Below, one piece after another: positions 14,874 to 25,059 of a DNA stretch of 64,000 nt. The DNA is from UBA11524 sp045591175 (GTDB lineage: Bacteria > Bacillota > Clostridia > Christensenellales > Aristaeellaceae). The first letter of the stretch is position 1, and each line of letters begins with the position of its first letter. Location: NCBI GenBank assembly GCA_045591175.1, contig JAZNSI010000020.1, positions 156,207 through 220,206 on the forward strand, given 5' to 3'. Position numbers and translations under genes: made by a program. The notes under the pieces are model-generated. The model was not told where the DNA came from, searched no databases, and saw nothing but the letters and a program-made list of their open reading frames with translations.

Positions 14874-17800
14874 TCAATTCATGACCTTGTCCAGTAGGGC
14901 CTGATAGCTATCTACATGATCATACTTAACCGCACCTGTAGAGAGTGTAGCAAAAAGTTTTTTCGCACAGTCAATCTTCGCCTTCTCGATAGGCCGCAGG
15001 TTCATGGTATCCATAGCACCCTTGGTTTCTGCAACGAAGTAGATGTGCTTGACAGTGCCTTCGTGGAAGACAATAGCCCAGTCAGGAGAGTAGTGACCAA
15101 CCGGCGTCGGGATAGCGAAACCGCGCGGCAGCTTCGCATATATGTTGACTTCCTGTGCACCATCCAGGTTCTCAACAAATCGACGTTCAACACTCTTCTC
15201 AGCAGTACCATCTGTGAAGACATAATCCTGAATTGCTTTGGTCGCGTGGAAGGCTTGATCGAAAGACTTACCATGCTTCTCAGCAGTAAAGATACTGCTA
15301 TCATATGCACCTTCAATCTGGTTATAGGTGATATGCTCAACAATCGTTGTGGCCTTTTGCTCTTTGATCAAGCGCGTTACCTTGGATATAAATTCCTCAG
15401 GGTTATTCTGGAACATGTCGAACTTGAAAGGATCAATTCCCTTCAAAATCGCAGCTATCGTCTTTCTGGTTAATACAGTGCCTTCAGCGATTTTGCCAAT
15501 CAGGTCATACTTCACCTGGCTGATCTCTGCATGCTTCAGCGTTTCCGTCTTGGTCTTTACTGTTCCGAAACTGTCATTGGCACGCATCATGTCGGCACTG
15601 AGAGTATCCTTCTGACCCGCAAAAGAAACAGTGTACTGCAACCGACTCACGGAAAGGTTATCATTGATTGCCTTGATCGCATTTCTGATTAGTTCCTCAG
15701 AATCGAAGTCCACCGTGTAGGCATAGCGATGATTGATGGCAGTCCAAAGCTTCTGGAATTCCGCTCTGTAGAATCGTTCGTTGAGGGGATTCTCCGGCGG
15801 CTTTGTCTTATTGGCGTCAGCAAACATTTCCTTGAGAACACTGTCATCAAAGATAGCCTGCACCAGCTTGTGCACACCTTCTTCCAATAGTTTGAGGCTG
15901 TCGGGCAGAGGAACCAGTGTACCAGCAGCAACATCATTCCGATATTCCTGAGTTACAAGATCATCCGTATCAATGTAGTCGTTCTTCAGCAGATACTTGT
16001 AAATCTCCTTCGCCTGACGGATATCAAGCACAATCTGCTGCGAGCCAACCATGATGCTCTTACCCTCGAAGTATTCGATGGATGCCTTGCGCGGCCGGTC
16101 ATACAGGATCTCTCGCGTTTGCTCCTGAAGATCTTTAACAAATGTAGCATAGCCTTCACTTGCAATGACCGTCAGAACATTGATGCCGTGCACCTGCGCA
16201 CCAACAGCGTCCTGATCGATACGTTCACCAGCCTGGTTAACGCACAGTCGCAATCCACGCCCCACTTCCTGACGCTTATGTGCTTTGTTATCGCCACCAT
16301 GTTTTAGCGTACAAATCTGGAATACATTCGGGTTGTCCCAACCCTCACGCAGCGCTGAATGGGAGAAGATGAATCGAGTTGGCTCGTCAAAACTCAGCAA
16401 CCGTTCTTTATTCTTGAGGATCAGATCATATGCCGAGATATCATCCGAAAACTCACTGCCCTTTTTAAGAGCACTATCAACAACACGACCAGTCTTTTTA
16501 TCAATGCTGAAATATCCTTTGTGCGTAGCAGAGGCCTCAATGCCGTCAAGATAACGCATGTATTCCAGGTTCAGGAATTGACGCCGTTCATTGAGCACCG
16601 CAATATACTCTTGTTCGAAGATTCTTCCATACTCGCCCAGCAGCTCATTCCCATCTTCATCGTACTGGCGGTATTTGGCTACCTCATCGATGAAGAAAAG
16701 TGAAAGAGTCTTGATGCCCTGGTTGAACAACTGCTCTTCTTTCTCAAAATGGGAGATGATTGTCTCACGGATCTGAACACGGCGCATATCCATCTCAGAC
16801 ACATCACCCACAACATCACCCTTGCGAATGATATCGCCATTAGTGAATGTTACTGTACCGGCAATGGGATCAATTTCGGAGATGACAAATCCACGATACT
16901 GTTCCATCTCATTTGACACATAGAACAAGTTGTCGCCGACACCGAGCACTCGGAATTCGCGGTTGATGGACTTATTGTAGGAAACCTCTAACTCCAGGCG
17001 TACCTTGGGTGGTGCCTTCGGAGACAGAACAATACTCTCCATATAGAGGTACTGATCAGTGCCCCGGAAGTTTTTCACTTCAAAGCCCTTTACCTCAATC
17101 TTTTTGACCAAACGCTTATTGTAGGCATCCAGCGCATCTAGCACATATACCAGATTGTGCTGCTTAGCGTGCGTGGCGGAGTAATTCAGGCAAAATAGCG
17201 GATTGAACTTGGCTAGTGTCTTCTGCGTCACAATGCCGCCCATCTTCTGCGGCTCATCCATGATGATAATTGGGCGGTTAGCCGCAATGACATCAATCGG
17301 GCGACGGGAGCCAAACTCATCGCGCTTGGAAAAAATGATACGCGCGGCCTGATCACCCTTGCGGCCTTCCACGTTCTTGTCTTCGTTCATGGACGCAGCA
17401 AAAGCCTGGGTATTGATGATCATGACATTGATGCCACTATCGGAAGAGAAGCTATCCAGCTGATTGAGGTTGCCGCTGTTGTAGATGAAGTAGCGCGCCT
17501 TCTTGCCATAGTGTTGCATGAAGTGTTCTTCAGTCACTTCAAAGGACTTCTTCACACCTTCACGGATGGCGATAGACGGCACCACAACAATGAACTTGCT
17601 CCAGCCATATTGCTTGTTCAGCTCAAACATGGTCTTGATGTAGACATAGGTTTTGCCAGTGCCTGTCTCCATTTCCACGTCAAGTGAACAGCGGCCATGT
17701 CCATCGACAAGTCCGTCAGACAATGTGATGTTGTTCTCACTCTGGATCTTGCGGATATTCGCCAACAACTGCTGATCATTCAGATACAAGTATTCGTTAC

Positions 17801-18008
17801 AGAATCCAGTATCGTCAATCTCCTCTGTGATGGTTTGCTGCTCCGCAAGGAAATTCATCTGCGTATAGGCAAGCGGTTTTCTCGGCGGCTCAATACCCAG
17901 ATCGCGGCGATATGAAATACCATTGCTGTAGGGTTGTCCGCTAAAGACGCGAACCACACTATCTACAGCTTCTGTCTGGTATTGCTGTATCTTAAAGTGG
18001 AATCTCAT
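14874..18008 (-). CDS. Type III restriction enzyme, Res subunit
   Basis: 1044 residues. The N-terminal superfamily 2 helicase part has Walker A VEMETGTGKTYVYIKTMFEL (about residues 112-131), motif Ia FIVVVPSIAIREG and motif II IIIMDEPQKMGG. Motif VI-like residues follow (KRQEVGRGLRLCVNQ). The C-terminal endonuclease domain shows GHYSPDWAIVF and FVAETKG (PD...ExK type). Res works with Mod as Res2Mod2 and cuts beyond unmethylated sites after ATP-driven sliding. The gene follows the HEPN-like gene by three bases and closes the operon. All motifs are intact. Confidence 0.95.
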   Translation of the reverse strand: MRFHFKIQQYQTEAVDSVVRVFSGQPYSNGISYRRDLGIEPPRKPLAYTQMNFLAEQQTITEEIDDTGFCNEYLYLNDQQLLANIRKIQSENNITLSDGLVDGHGRCSLDVEMETGTGKTYVYIKTMFELNKQYGWSKFIVVVPSIAIREGVKKSFEVTEEHFMQHYGKKARYFIYNSGNLNQLDSFSSDSGINVMIINTQAFAASMNEDKNVEGRKGDQAARIIFSKRDEFGSRRPIDVIAANRPIIIMDEPQKMGGIVTQKTLAKFNPLFCLNYSATHAKQHNLVYVLDALDAYNKRLVKKIEVKGFEVKNFRGTDQYLYMESIVLSPKAPPKVRLELEVSYNKSINREFRVLGVGDNLFYVSNEMEQYRGFVISEIDPIAGTVTFTNGDIIRKGDVVGDVSEMDMRRVQIRETIISHFEKEEQLFNQGIKTLSLFFIDEVAKYRQYDEDGNELLGEYGRIFEQEYIAVLNERRQFLNLEYMRYLDGIEASATHKGYFSIDKKTGRVVDSALKKGSEFSDDISAYDLILKNKERLLSFDEPTRFIFSHSALREGWDNPNVFQICTLKHGGDNKAHKRQEVGRGLRLCVNQAGERIDQDAVGAQVHGINVLTVIASEGYATFVKDLQEQTREILYDRPRKASIEYFEGKSIMVGSQQIVLDIRQAKEIYKYLLKNDYIDTDDLVTQEYRNDVAAGTLVPLPDSLKLLEEGVHKLVQAIFDDSVLKEMFADANKTKPPENPLNERFYRAEFQKLWTAINHRYAYTVDFDSEELIRNAIKAINDNLSVSRLQYTVSFAGQKDTLSADMMRANDSFGTVKTKTETLKHAEISQVKYDLIGKIAEGTVLTRKTIAAILKGIDPFKFDMFQNNPEEFISKVTRLIKEQKATTIVEHITYNQIEGAYDSSIFTAEKHGKSFDQAFHATKAIQDYVFTDGTAEKSVERRFVENLDGAQEVNIYAKLPRGFAIPTPVGHYSPDWAIVFHEGTVKHIYFVAETKGAMDTMNLRPIEKAKIDCAKKLFATLSTGAVKYDHVDSYQALLDKVMN

Positions 18009-18011
18009 GGA

Positions 18012-18737
18012 TTAATTCATCCCTATCTTGAATTCTCTTAGAACTTTGTCGATTGGGTGCGGACAATTGATAAATCTCCCCAACATGTAGTTCGGACGAA
18101 ATACTCGACTGATTGCGTACGCTGCTGGATCAAGGCGATCAAATAGTAGTGCAATCTCCTTGATTGCTTCAATCCCATTGTGCGCCAATTGAACATTTTC
18201 TTGGAGCGCCTGATTCGCTTCCTTAACTACTTTCCGTTCGTATTCGGGACACAACAGATATTCTGAGTTGTGATCGGTATTGCGCTGACACTCTTGTTTT
18301 CGCTCTTGTGTATTAAGCCCTCGACTTTTGCTGTGAATTCGTTCGTTGCGAGCCCTGATCAGTTCCTTGAGGCGGCAATAGTACAATTTATCTTTTTCGA
18401 CTTTGTGCTTCAGAATGAATGAGCAAATCAGCTTTAACTTACCTTCCGGCGGTAGCATGTCGAAACTATCATAGAATTCTTTATCGCCCAAGCATGCTGC
18501 AGCATAGTCATTGAGGAAGGATTCTATGCACATTCCTGAAAACACAATAGAAATCGTCGCCTTGCGTTCAAGTTTTATGCATTCGGCAGTCCATTCCTCC
18601 GTTATCTCTTCAATCTGTTGGAGTTTTGCCAGGCAGTCTTTAGCTTCATAGTAGTTCTCCATTGCAATGTGAGCATAATCAGCAAATCGACAATCATATC
18701 TCACGCCTGCAGGATATATACCACGATTCTCATCCAC
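18012..18737 (-). CDS. HEPN-like protein between Mod and Res
   Basis: 241 residues, mostly helical. Residues 85-100 read IVFSGMCIESFLNDYAAACL and residues 145-156 read LIRARNERIHSKSRG, in which RNERIH fits the R-N-x3-H signature of HEPN ribonuclease domains. The family includes toxins that cut RNA during phage infection. It begins one base from the Mod stop codon and ends three bases before Res, so all three are co-translated. A typical type III system has only Mod and Res. I infer an added effector or a regulator. The fold assignment rests on one motif and helix content, so it needs structure prediction. Confidence 0.55.
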   Translation of the reverse strand: MDENRGIYPAGVRYDCRFADYAHIAMENYYEAKDCLAKLQQIEEITEEWTAECIKLERKATISIVFSGMCIESFLNDYAAACLGDKEFYDSFDMLPPEGKLKLICSFILKHKVEKDKLYYCRLKELIRARNERIHSKSRGLNTQERKQECQRNTDHNSEYLLCPEYERKVVKEANQALQENVQLAHNGIEAIKEIALLFDRLDPAAYAISRVFRPNYMLGRFINCPHPIDKVLREFKIGMN

Positions 18738-18738
18738 C

Positions 18739-20718
18739 TTACAGCACCTTCCTCACTGTGCTCGGAGAATACGTCTCGAAGATCTGATCGAAGTTGGTCG
18801 CCACGCTGTCGTTTGCCATAGAGCTATCGCGGAACACTGCGTAGTAGGGCTGTTTCTTGGCAATGGCAGTCACAGTTTCCGTGGTGACGTCGGTGTCAAA
18901 GCATGCCAGCAGGAACCCATCGGCCACATCAAAGACCTTCTTACCGGCAATTTCCGTCTCAACAATCTTGCTGGATAGAAGAACGCCAAGGTCAAGCATC
19001 ACCTGGAAGAGCAGGTCTTCAGGGGTGCGGTCAGGCTTGATGTTGTCAGTGGTCAGGTCGAGCAGGGACTGTGTTGTGGCAGCAGGGTTGTAGTAGACAT
19101 CCTGCATGTTGCTGCTATCCAGTCGCAGAACGCGAAAACCAATGTCGAGATTTCGTGCTTCAGGGCCTCCTTCTTCTTTGATCTTCTTACCAGCACGGCG
19201 GATGCGCTCTTTGCCAATCTCACAAATAGTTGCATAGCCTGCTTTATATGCTTCTGATTTGTCATCGCAGATCTCTTGTAGCTGAACCATGATGAACTTT
19301 CGGTTTCCTTGATCTTCAGAATTGTACTGCATCACTGCATGGGCAGTTGTAGCTGAACCAGAGAAAAAGTCAAGGATAATGCAATCCCTTTGGGCTCTGC
19401 AAATGTATCTAATCAGGTTTCGAATATCCGAAATGGCCTTGGGATTCTCAAACACTCGCAGATTATCGAAAATCTTGTTAAACTCCAATGTTGCTGTCTG
19501 AGCATAGCTAAAGTGAACACTTCTCATCACTTGCTCGTCATAATCAAATAGGTTTCGCCTAATCCGAGGAAGTGTAGTTTCATCTACACCAAAAACTACG
19601 CGTCCACTATCAATCTCCTCCTGCATTCTAGTCATAGTTGGAAATCTCCATCCAGCATCTGGACATTTGCAAACTTTTCCTGTTACAGGATGAATTACAT
19701 CGTATTTCGGGCCCCCGCCGCCAGGCCAGCTGATATTGCCATCATCTCGATAGGGGCCATATTCGTCAACTTTCGTGAATCTTGCCAAGGGTTTTCTCTC
19801 GTCATCTTTACTCCACGAGGTATACAGTTTCTTTAGTCCGTCTCCAATTAGTTCCCAGTCATCGCCATGCAACTTGCGTAATCTGGCAAACTCATCCTTT
19901 ACCTCATCAACGCCTTCTTTTGGTTCGCGGAAAATGATACCAGCATCGCTAATGGCTTGTATACTCTTAAAGTATACGAGCATGTACTCATGTCCTACAG
20001 AAAAGTATTTTGCGTCATTCTTTCTGTTCTTATCATACACAAGACATGCAACGAAGTTTATCTCCCCAAATACTTCGTCACATATCTTCTTTAGATTGGC
20101 TTGCTCAGCATCATCGATAGAAATGAAAATAATGCCATCTTCTGTAAGAAGATCCTTTGCCAGTCGTAATCTAGGGTATAGCATATTCAGCCAGTCAGTA
20201 TGGTATCGGCCGTTACTATCAGCATTAGTAACTAGTCGATTACCTTGCTCATCATATTGACCGCTGCGTCCTAGATAACTAGCGGTATCTTCTGAAAAAT
20301 CGTCCTCGTAAATAAAGTCGCTACCTGTGTTATACGGCGGATCAATATAGATCATCTTGATCTTGCCCAGATACGTCTCCTGCAGGAGCTTGAGCACCTC
20401 CAGGTTATCACCCTCGATATAGAGGTTCTCCGTGGTATCAAAATCAACGCTGTCCTCCCGTACAGGGCGCAGCGTTGCAGAAATAGGCGCATTGGCCGCC
20501 AGCATGGCCTTCTTCTTATCCGGCCAGGTGAATTGATAACGCTCCTCACGGCCTTCCACCACCACGGCAGAAATCTCCTGCTGCAGCACATCCTTATCAA
20601 TCGCGCGAACAACCTGGCCATCCACGATTGTCTCCGTCACTGCATTGGGGAACAGCGCAGCGAGCTTGCGGAAGTTCTCATCAGCGATGTTCGGGGTATG
20701 CATCTTGAGCTTGTCCAT
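18739..20718 (-). CDS. Type III DNA methyltransferase, Mod subunit
   Basis: 659 residues from an ATG at 20716-20718, which follows AAGGAGATACCAAC. Motif IV is KMIYIDPPYNTGSDFIYEDDF (DPPY, about residue 140) and motif I comes later as ILDFFSGSATTAHAVM, so it is a beta-class N6-adenine methyltransferase. The middle region, including WPGGGGPKYDVIHPVTG, is the target-recognition part. Family knowledge: Mod methylates one strand of an asymmetric 5-6 bp site and guides Res. The N-terminal helix bundle (NIADENFRKLAALFPNAVTE) is typical of type III Mod proteins. Confidence 0.95.
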   Translation of the reverse strand: MDKLKMHTPNIADENFRKLAALFPNAVTETIVDGQVVRAIDKDVLQQEISAVVVEGREERYQFTWPDKKKAMLAANAPISATLRPVREDSVDFDTTENLYIEGDNLEVLKLLQETYLGKIKMIYIDPPYNTGSDFIYEDDFSEDTASYLGRSGQYDEQGNRLVTNADSNGRYHTDWLNMLYPRLRLAKDLLTEDGIIFISIDDAEQANLKKICDEVFGEINFVACLVYDKNRKNDAKYFSVGHEYMLVYFKSIQAISDAGIIFREPKEGVDEVKDEFARLRKLHGDDWELIGDGLKKLYTSWSKDDERKPLARFTKVDEYGPYRDDGNISWPGGGGPKYDVIHPVTGKVCKCPDAGWRFPTMTRMQEEIDSGRVVFGVDETTLPRIRRNLFDYDEQVMRSVHFSYAQTATLEFNKIFDNLRVFENPKAISDIRNLIRYICRAQRDCIILDFFSGSATTAHAVMQYNSEDQGNRKFIMVQLQEICDDKSEAYKAGYATICEIGKERIRRAGKKIKEEGGPEARNLDIGFRVLRLDSSNMQDVYYNPAATTQSLLDLTTDNIKPDRTPEDLLFQVMLDLGVLLSSKIVETEIAGKKVFDVADGFLLACFDTDVTTETVTAIAKKQPYYAVFRDSSMANDSVATNFDQIFETYSPSTVRKVL

Positions 20719-20790
20719 GTTGGTATCTCCTTTTTCTGCGATCGGTAATCTCATTGAATAGAACCAGTCCGACCATCCTAATCCTCATAC

Positions 20791-21081
20791 TCATCTGGTG
20801 CGTTCATCAATAGATTTTCCGGTCATTTTGGCACTCAAATAGGCTTGAATAGTGTTTAGATTATTGAGTAGCATCTGATCTGTTGCTTGCTGAAAAGTCA
20901 CAAATCCTGGTAGCATTGGGGAATTGTATGCTGCAATAGCAGGATCAGACGCATTATGCTTACGGATGATATCTTCTGCTTTCTTACGGTCAAGGGGATA
21001 TCCAGCTTTAACATGATCGAACACTCTTTGAATCTCGGCGATGTCATCCACGAACTTTATGACGTCCATTTCGCTCAGCAT
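20791..21081 (-). CDS. Small uncharacterised protein of the type III operon
   Basis: 96 residues from an ATG preceded by AAGGAGGG (start 21081). The sequence is helical (MLSEMDVIKFVDDIAEIQRV, then FDHVKAGYPLDRKKAEDII, PGFVTFQQATDQMLLNNLN). I do not recognise the family. It lies between the DUF4391 gene and mod, 41 and 72 bases from them, all in one direction. Confidence 0.6.
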   Translation of the reverse strand: MLSEMDVIKFVDDIAEIQRVFDHVKAGYPLDRKKAEDIIRKHNASDPAIAAYNSPMLPGFVTFQQATDQMLLNNLNTIQAYLSAKMTGKSIDERTR

Positions 21082-21122
21082 GTAGACCCTCCTTCTGCCG
21101 CTTATAAGCAATCGTACAGTAA

Positions 21123-21728
21123 TTACATCAGTTCACTATGGAGTTGCTTGATTTTTTGCACCAACTCAAACTTCTTTTTCGGTTGTTTTTCTGCCCACGC
21201 AGCCTTTTCGAGTTTCGCAATTTCCTTCTGAAGCTTCTCCCGCTTGGCTTGTAGAGCAATCTGCTCATCGAGCGTGCCGCTTTGCTGTAGCTCTATTCCG
21301 GCAATTCCGGCAACTGCATGTGCCCAGACAGTATCCAGGTCAAGACCAGTTAGCTCAATGCGCAAACTATCAGGAGACGCCCATTCTCCCATCAGCAGCT
21401 TTGTCTGCCAGACAGCAAGGCGCTGCTGTCCTTCATATTCTAACACAATCAGCAGCTTTTGGCCAAACATCTTTGAAATAAAGGCGATATTTTGCTGGTC
21501 AAAATCCTTTTGCCGCAACTGAACAAGCACCACAAAGAACGCCTTGACTTTATCGCCCTGTGCCAGGTTCACAGAAACGGTTGAGATTTCGTTCATCAGC
21601 GTGATGCGCGCAATGTCGCCATCAAAGCTTTTGCGACGGTCCACGCTCATCTCCATGCCGAAATGCTCATAGACTTTCTTCTTGGTGATGATCTTCTTGA
21701 TCTCAGTTGCATGCGGCAAACCCAGCAT
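21123..21728 (-). CDS. DUF4391 protein of the type III operon
   Basis: 201 residues starting MLGLPHATEIKKIITKKKVY. The pattern of an N-terminal helical unit, a basic R-K stretch, a central beta sheet (NEISTVSVNLAQGDKVKAFF, FISKMFGQKLLIVLEYEGQQ) and a C-terminal coiled coil (EQIALQAKREKLQKEIAKLE) is that of DUF4391. This family nearly always sits next to a SNF2-like helicase and type III Mod/Res genes. Its biochemical role has not been established. It starts 13 bases after the helicase gene. Confidence 0.8.
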   Translation of the reverse strand: MLGLPHATEIKKIITKKKVYEHFGMEMSVDRRKSFDGDIARITLMNEISTVSVNLAQGDKVKAFFVVLVQLRQKDFDQQNIAFISKMFGQKLLIVLEYEGQQRLAVWQTKLLMGEWASPDSLRIELTGLDLDTVWAHAVAGIAGIELQQSGTLDEQIALQAKREKLQKEIAKLEKAAWAEKQPKKKFELVQKIKQLHSELM

Positions 21729-21741
21729 ATGTTCTTCTCCT

Positions 21742-24700
21742 TTACTTCACAACCAGGAAGCAGATGAGTTCAAAGTCTTCCAGCCCCGATATTTCTCCTG
21801 AAAGGAAACTTGTCTGACGACCTCTGAGGAAACTATCAATATCACTTTCTGCTTTCACTTCGATGATAGAATCAATCGCTTCGGACAGCAGCTCAGAGTA
21901 GGACTCCATATTCTTGCCATCGTTCGTCTCCAGGTTAAAACGTTGATACAGACTCTTGTATGGCTGATCCTTACCTTTGCATAGCAGACGCATTCTATCC
22001 AGCATATCCTTGGGAGACAGGTGATTGCAGACAACCTCTCCGTCTTCGCTGATGTACACCATATAGAAAGGATGCAAGCGGTTCTGGTTGCCGATGTTCA
22101 CCTCGTTGCTGATGTTTTTGAGCACAAAGATGACGCCAGCGGGCATATCTTCCGACGCCGGAACGATGGAGTGCATGCCAAGAGGTGTATTTTCCAAGTC
22201 CCTGTGTTGCCGGATGTACTCAAGCAAATCCATACGGAAATCATTCAGGCCCAGATCCATGATAGAAATGCCGCTCTGCATGTCCTCAATATCAACAACC
22301 TCGTTTTTGAGTCGAGTCAACTGTTGCTTGCGGTATTCCAGGTCGCCTTTCTCCTCAGCGTTGATCAAGTCATCATCACCTGTAGACGTCAACACAGAGA
22401 TACGCATACGGGTTTCGACGCGTTCTTTCAGCTTGATATACTCATCCAGATCGACATCCGGCCAGAAATTAACCAACTGAATACAGGCGTTCTTGCTGCC
22501 AATTCGATCTACGCGGCCAAAGCGCTGAATGATGCGAACCGGATTCCAGTGAATATCATAATTTACCAGATAATCGCAATCCTGAAGATTCTGACCTTCG
22601 GAAATACAGTCGGTTGCAATCAGGATATCAATCTCTGCCTGGCTACCAGGCATTAGGACGTCTCTTCCCTTTGCTATCGGGGAGAAACAAGTCAACACCG
22701 TATTCAGATCGCAGCGTAGACGCGGAATGGTGGTTTTGCTATCCACTACGCCGGTAATCTCCGCTGAATGAAGGCCAAACTCCTTAAGGGCATACTGACT
22801 AACGTGCTCATACAAGTAGTCTGCCGTATCGGAGAATGCGGTGAAGATGATCATCTTACGATTTCCAGGGTTGATGGGACTTTCTACCTTCTGGCGAATC
22901 AGCGAAAGAAGCTCCTGCAACTTCAGGTCGTGTTCAGGTGTGATATCTGCAACCATAGAAATCAGAATTTCCAGCGTAAACGCGTCTTTTTCCAAGTCGT
23001 GCAGCCACAGCTTGTAGTCCATATCCGCAAGATCGATCTTCACTTTCTTACCTACCTGGAAGAGTGTAGCATTCTGATCATCGTCATCCAGGTCGCCATG
23101 GATAGAGACGTCCTCCAACTCCATCATGCAGCTTCCGTTTTCATACGCAAGGATCTTGTTAATGGTATCTTGAATCAATGCACGAATGCGTTCCAGGGTC
23201 ATCCTGAATGACGAAACTGAGCTTTCCAAGCGTTTGAGCAGATTAATGCTCATAAGTTTTCGAATGCCTTCTTCACGGCCCCGCTGTGTCAAGCCTGTCC
23301 CCTTATTATGGGTCAAATCCAGGTATTTGGCCATGCGCGACGGCAGTATGAAGTTGGAAGGGGTATAGATTGTCAGCATTAAATCGTTCAATTGCCCATA
23401 GATCTCGCTATAGTTGATCGCATTCGGCAGATCAGTCAGGCTCGGCTGAATTGAAAGCGGCTTACGACGCTCCGGGAATTTCCCGATATCTGCTGTAGAG
23501 TAGTATCTCTCGATATGCTTGCGCGAGCGTGCTATTGTGACACTATCCAGGACTTCAAAGAAATCGAAGTCCAGCGTCTGCAGAAGCGCATCCGTCGTGC
23601 GCTCTTCAATTGGCAGCTTGCTCCACTGATTAAATGCTTTCTGCGCATTTCGGAAAATTTCGTCTATTGTTTTTGTGGTATTCAGTTGGGCATCGATCAG
23701 CTCAGAATTTCCTTCATACGCGAGTGCTAACTGGTTTTTGAGATCATTAAAGCGGTTATTTACTGGCGTCGCAGAGAGCATAAGTACCTTAGTAGGCACA
23801 CCCGCTTGGATCACCTTATGCATCAATCGATTATATCGGTTTTCACGCTCATCTTCACCATAGGTCTGCCCACCATTCCTAAAGTTATGACTTTCATCAA
23901 TAACTACAAGATCATATGCACCCCAGTTGATATAATCCAAGTCGATTTCTCCGGACTTGCCATGTTCTCTGGAAAGATCGGTATGGTAAAGCACATCATA
24001 ACGCAAACGATCTTCGGCAATAGGGTTATTCTTGTAGTTGTGCTTATAGGTGCTCCAGTTCGCTGCAAGCTTCTTTGGACATAGAACTAGAACGGCACGG
24101 TTTTTGTTCTCATAGTACTTGATGACCGCCAGCGAAGTGAATGTTTTACCTAGACCAACACTATCAGCCAAGATGCATCCGTTGTACTTTTCCAGCTTAT
24201 TAATGATAGCCAGTACAGCATCGCGCTGGAAGTCGTAAAGCATACTCCAGATCTTGCTCTGCTTAAATCCGAGCGCCTCGTTTGGAAGAACGTCCTCAGA
24301 AATGTCTTCAAGGAATTCATTGAAGATGTTATACAGGGTAAAGAAATAGATGAAGTCTGGCGAATTCTCCTTATAGGCCGTGGAGATGCTCTCCAGGACC
24401 AGTTCTGTGACATCCTGCATCTTCTTTGAATCATTCCATACCTGGTCAAATAGATTCAAGAAATGTCGCCCGTTTTCATAGGACTCTTGTCTGACTGCAA
24501 ATGAGTAGGCGTTATTTCCGCGTTCGCAACCCAAATCCACAGTTGTAAAACCGTTGATTGGGAAATATGTGCTCTCATCGACATTGATAAATCCCTGCAT
24601 TGCCTCCTGAGACACATTGGAGCGGAAAGACACCTTCCGACGAATCCAATCAGCACACTCCTTAGCAATGGCCTTCTGATTGAGTTCATTGCGTAGCTTT

Positions 24701-24966
24701 ACCTCAAACGCAGAACCATAGAGACTACGTTCGCGCTCGATACGAGGGATATAGAACTCGCGCTTCTCCTTGGGCGTCTTTTCTTGGACAAAGGTCGGGG
24801 ACGTGAAAATGAAACGGACTTCTTCAGTAGATTCAAGTTGTTTCTTTAATTCCTGATACGCATAGATTGAGAAACAAGCAGCGGCAATGGATACCTTGCT
24901 ACCCCTCTTAATCGTATCTTGAAGGTCATCTCGAACCGTGTTGAGGATATTATCCAGATTCTTCAT
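21742..24966 (-). CDS. SNF2-like helicase with PLD-like N-terminus
   Basis: 1074 residues. Residues 1-200 resemble the phospholipase-D-like N-domain of such helicases (SIAAACFSIYAYQELKKQL) but I do not see a clear HxK catalytic motif. The helicase core has NGCILADSVGLGKTFTSLAV (Walker A, about residues 265-285), LVVIDESHNFRN (motif II DESH) and VLMLSATPVNNR (motif III). The C-terminal half has MIIFTAFSDTADYLYEHV, DCISEGQNLQDCDYLVNYD and IIQRFGRVDRIGS (motif VI). It is the first gene of the six-gene operon and the one right behind its promoter. It probably translocates on DNA and cooperates with Mod/Res. Confidence 0.88.
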   Translation of the reverse strand: MKNLDNILNTVRDDLQDTIKRGSKVSIAAACFSIYAYQELKKQLESTEEVRFIFTSPTFVQEKTPKEKREFYIPRIERERSLYGSAFEVKLRNELNQKAIAKECADWIRRKVSFRSNVSQEAMQGFINVDESTYFPINGFTTVDLGCERGNNAYSFAVRQESYENGRHFLNLFDQVWNDSKKMQDVTELVLESISTAYKENSPDFIYFFTLYNIFNEFLEDISEDVLPNEALGFKQSKIWSMLYDFQRDAVLAIINKLEKYNGCILADSVGLGKTFTSLAVIKYYENKNRAVLVLCPKKLAANWSTYKHNYKNNPIAEDRLRYDVLYHTDLSREHGKSGEIDLDYINWGAYDLVVIDESHNFRNGGQTYGEDERENRYNRLMHKVIQAGVPTKVLMLSATPVNNRFNDLKNQLALAYEGNSELIDAQLNTTKTIDEIFRNAQKAFNQWSKLPIEERTTDALLQTLDFDFFEVLDSVTIARSRKHIERYYSTADIGKFPERRKPLSIQPSLTDLPNAINYSEIYGQLNDLMLTIYTPSNFILPSRMAKYLDLTHNKGTGLTQRGREEGIRKLMSINLLKRLESSVSSFRMTLERIRALIQDTINKILAYENGSCMMELEDVSIHGDLDDDDQNATLFQVGKKVKIDLADMDYKLWLHDLEKDAFTLEILISMVADITPEHDLKLQELLSLIRQKVESPINPGNRKMIIFTAFSDTADYLYEHVSQYALKEFGLHSAEITGVVDSKTTIPRLRCDLNTVLTCFSPIAKGRDVLMPGSQAEIDILIATDCISEGQNLQDCDYLVNYDIHWNPVRIIQRFGRVDRIGSKNACIQLVNFWPDVDLDEYIKLKERVETRMRISVLTSTGDDDLINAEEKGDLEYRKQQLTRLKNEVVDIEDMQSGISIMDLGLNDFRMDLLEYIRQHRDLENTPLGMHSIVPASEDMPAGVIFVLKNISNEVNIGNQNRLHPFYMVYISEDGEVVCNHLSPKDMLDRMRLLCKGKDQPYKSLYQRFNLETNDGKNMESYSELLSEAIDSIIEVKAESDIDSFLRGRQTSFLSGEISGLEDFELICFLVVK

Positions 24967-25010
24967 AAGTACGCCCTCACCAGTTGAAATTTCTCATGAA
25001 TGCAAATTTT

Positions 25011-25039
25011 ATTATAGCACTTTTCCTTTTCACCATCAA
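25011..25039 (-). promoter_or_regulatory. Promoter of the helicase/type III operon
   Basis: Minus-strand TTGATG (plus 25034-25039) and TATAAT (25011-25016), spacer 17 nt. No other promoter of this quality is visible before the Res gene, so the six genes probably form one transcript. Confidence 0.8.
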
Positions 25040-25059
25040 CTGCGGCCTTGCGCCAAAAT

